From: Neorhizobium sp. UBA3556
Lineage (GTDB): Bacteria > Pseudomonadota > Alphaproteobacteria > Rhizobiales > Rhizobiaceae
Direction: 5' to 3'
Length of the DNA: 64,000 nucleotides
Assembly (NCBI GenBank): GCA_002376235.1
Contig: DFNX01000017.1
Location: 173,908 to 237,907, forward strand
Below are positions 62,657 to 64,000 of this stretch, piece after piece; the first letter of the stretch is position 1; each line of letters opens with the position of its first letter. A program made the translations under genes and the position numbers. Below the pieces are notes generated by a model that saw only the letters and a program-made list of their open reading frames with translations, was not told where the DNA came from and made no database searches.

Positions 62657-63438
62657 GCGGTTTCGACACACATTGGCTCGATCTGCGAGAGGCTGCCGAT
62701 CATTCGGCGCGGGATGGCAATCTGCGTAAGCGGGTGATCGATCATGTAGCGCAGGCGGGAGAGGGAGCCCTTGTTGTCGATCTTGGTGCAGGTACCGGAT
62801 CGACCTTGCGGGCGCTTGCGCCGGAAGCTCTTCATTGGCGCTGGCGGCTCATCGATAACGATCCGCAATTGCTTGCCGAAGCCCGCAATCGGCACGGCGA
62901 CGAGGCCCGTATAGACTATATCGAAGCGCATCTGGATGACACTTCTGCGAAGGTGTTTTCCGACGCGTCGCTTGTGACGGCTTCTGCACTTTTCGATCTC
63001 GTTTCCGAGAGCTTTCTTGCTCGGCTGGTTGCACAGCTTTCGCAGACAGAAGCCGGCCTCTACGCCGCTTTGAATTATGATGGGGTCTGCCGTTGGGACG
63101 GCGTTCATCCTATGGACGAAGAGGTCGTTGCCGCATTCAACAGCCATCAGCGCCGGGACAAGGGATTTGGAACATCGCTCGGCCCCTCTGCCGCGCCTGT
63201 ACTGAGCAGCCTGCTTGAAGATCAGGGCTTTCAGGTCACAATGGCGGCGAGCCCGTGGCGGCTTGATTCCAAGCATGCGGACCTGCAGCGACAATTCATT
63301 TCCGGCATGGCGACTGCCGTGATGGAAACTGAGCTTCTCGGGGAAGAGGAGATAAACGACTGGTGCGCAGCCCGGCTGGAGCGGCTGGAAAGCTCAGGCT
63401 GCCTCGTTGGACACTGGGATCTTTTCGCGCTTCGTTGA
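62653..63438 (+). CDS. Class I SAM-dependent methyltransferase
   Basis: This 261-residue Rossmann-fold protein has motif I VVDLGAGTGST (about residues 40-50), the acidic post-II position in LIDNDPQLL and a following substrate-binding region (HPMDEEVVAAFNSHQRRDKG). It would methylate the product of the preceding enzymes, possibly a sugar or pterin hydroxyl. It overlaps the glycosyltransferase gene by 4 bases and is last in the operon, before a strong hairpin. Confidence 0.87.
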   Translation: MSGFDTHWLDLREAADHSARDGNLRKRVIDHVAQAGEGALVVDLGAGTGSTLRALAPEALHWRWRLIDNDPQLLAEARNRHGDEARIDYIEAHLDDTSAKVFSDASLVTASALFDLVSESFLARLVAQLSQTEAGLYAALNYDGVCRWDGVHPMDEEVVAAFNSHQRRDKGFGTSLGPSAAPVLSSLLEDQGFQVTMAASPWRLDSKHADLQRQFISGMATAVMETELLGEEEINDWCAARLERLESSGCLVGHWDLFALR

Positions 63439-63449
63439 AGCAACAGCCA

Positions 63450-63476
63450 CCACGCCGGCATGTTAAACCGGCGTGG
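63450..63476. terminator. Bidirectional terminator between the methyltransferase and pta
   Basis: A perfect 9-base stem (CCACGCCGG 63450-63458 with CCGGCGTGG 63468-63476) and a 9-base A/T-rich loop lie between two convergent genes. There is no T tract. Confidence 0.6.
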
Positions 63477-63497
63477 CGAGCTTGATCTGGTAAGGTC

Positions 63498-64000
63498 TTA
63501 CTTTGCCTCCGCCGATTGCTGATCGGCCTGGATTGCGGTCAGCGCGATGGTGAAGACGATGTCGTCGACGAGGGCGCCACGCGACAGGTCGTTGACCGGC
63601 TTGCGCAGACCCTGCAGCATCGGGCCGACGGAAACGACATCCGCGGAGCGCTGAACGGCCTTGTAGGTAGTGTTGCCGGTGTTCAGATCCGGGAAGACGA
63701 AGACATTGGCGCGGCCGGCGACCGGGCTGTCGGGAGCCTTGGAACGACCGACGCTTTCGACGCTTGCCGCATCATACTGGATCGGACCGTCGATCAGGAG
63801 GTCCGGCTTGCGCTGACGGGCAAGCTCAGTTGCCTCACGCACCTTGTCGACATCACCACCGGTGCCGGACGTGCCGGTCGAGTAGGAGATCATCGCCACC
63901 CGCGGATCGATGCCGAAGGCCTTTGCCGTGTCGGAGGACTGGACGGCGATTTCGGCCAGCTGGTCGGCCGTCGGGTTAGGGTTGATGGCGCAGTCGCCAT
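63498..64000 (-). CDS. pta: Phosphate acetyltransferase, C-terminal part (5' end outside window)
   Basis: This enzyme converts acetyl-CoA and phosphate to acetyl phosphate and CoA. The visible part (about 166 residues) reads GDCAINPNPTADQLAEIA at the window edge, then FGIDPRVAMISYSTGTSG and the C-terminal FPDLNTGNTTYKAVQRSADV stretch, all typical of the PTA_PTB fold. The frame continues past the right edge, so the N-terminus and any partner such as ackA lie outside. A GTG codon at 63897-63899 is internal and is not the start. Confidence 0.9.
   Translation of the reverse strand, partial: GDCAINPNPTADQLAEIAVQSSDTAKAFGIDPRVAMISYSTGTSGTGGDVDKVREATELARQRKPDLLIDGPIQYDAASVESVGRSKAPDSPVAGRANVFVFPDLNTGNTTYKAVQRSADVVSVGPMLQGLRKPVNDLSRGALVDDIVFTIALTAIQADQQSAEAK

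Overview
The window looks like a chromosomal (or chromid) segment of a Rhizobiaceae alphaproteobacterium (Agrobacterium / Rhizobium / Neorhizobium type). The grounds are a high-GC coding style, the rhizobial glycerol ABC operon glpR-D-S-T-P-Q-U-V-K, a long PutA without a DNA-binding domain beside a divergent Lrp-type PutR, and many stacked catabolic operons each led by its own GntR, IclR, DeoR or MarR regulator. No rRNA, tRNA, CRISPR array, insertion sequence or prophage gene was recognised by eye.

Layout. 1-2590: the end of a TonB-dependent receptor and an FAD monooxygenase. 2591-3953: a gene-poor stretch with small hypothetical genes. 3954-6151: a GntR regulator divergent from a D-galactonate dehydratase (dgoD). 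6203-10663 (minus): a small membrane protein, a 2H phosphoesterase and the propionyl-CoA carboxylase subunits pccA and pccB. 10942-13041: the periplasmic tail-specific protease prc. 13095-26348: a divergent catabolic island. On the minus strand it has a GntR regulator, a gamma-glutamyltransferase-like enzyme and an amidohydrolase. On the plus strand it has a complete Opp/Dpp-type ABC transporter interleaved with three more amidohydrolases. Two copies of the palindrome AATTGCATGCAAT lie in the divergent promoter region, one serving each side.

26882-28617: a four-carbon acid-sugar kinase (DUF1537) with a GntR regulator. 29142-37630: an IclR-led operon with an Fbp-type ABC transporter, a family III CoA-transferase, a CitE-like lyase, a 2-hydroxyacid dehydrogenase and an RraA-type aldolase/decarboxylase; together they look like an uptake, CoA activation and C-C cleavage route for an organic acid. 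37691-42000: putA and putR. 42026-43004: a small membrane protein and a YrbL-like protein. 43297-53321: the complete glycerol uptake and catabolism operon, with candidate GlpR operators before glpR and inside the glpD promoter. 53331-57740: a MarR regulator divergent from a three-subunit, membrane-bound FAD/cytochrome c sugar or polyol dehydrogenase.

58267-63438: an unusual, tightly coupled five-gene operon. It encodes an OpgH-like glucosyltransferase, an MDR-type dehydrogenase, a degenerate 6-pyruvoyl-tetrahydropterin-synthase-like protein, a GT4 glycosyltransferase and a SAM methyltransferase. 63498-64000: the C-terminal part of phosphate acetyltransferase (pta), running off the right edge.

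The two best candidates for undescribed systems are the amidohydrolase/GGT/Opp island, where two amidohydrolases lack canonical metal or catalytic residues, and the OpgH-MDR-PTPS-GT4-methyltransferase operon. All functions are read from sequence motifs and gene context; no database search was possible.
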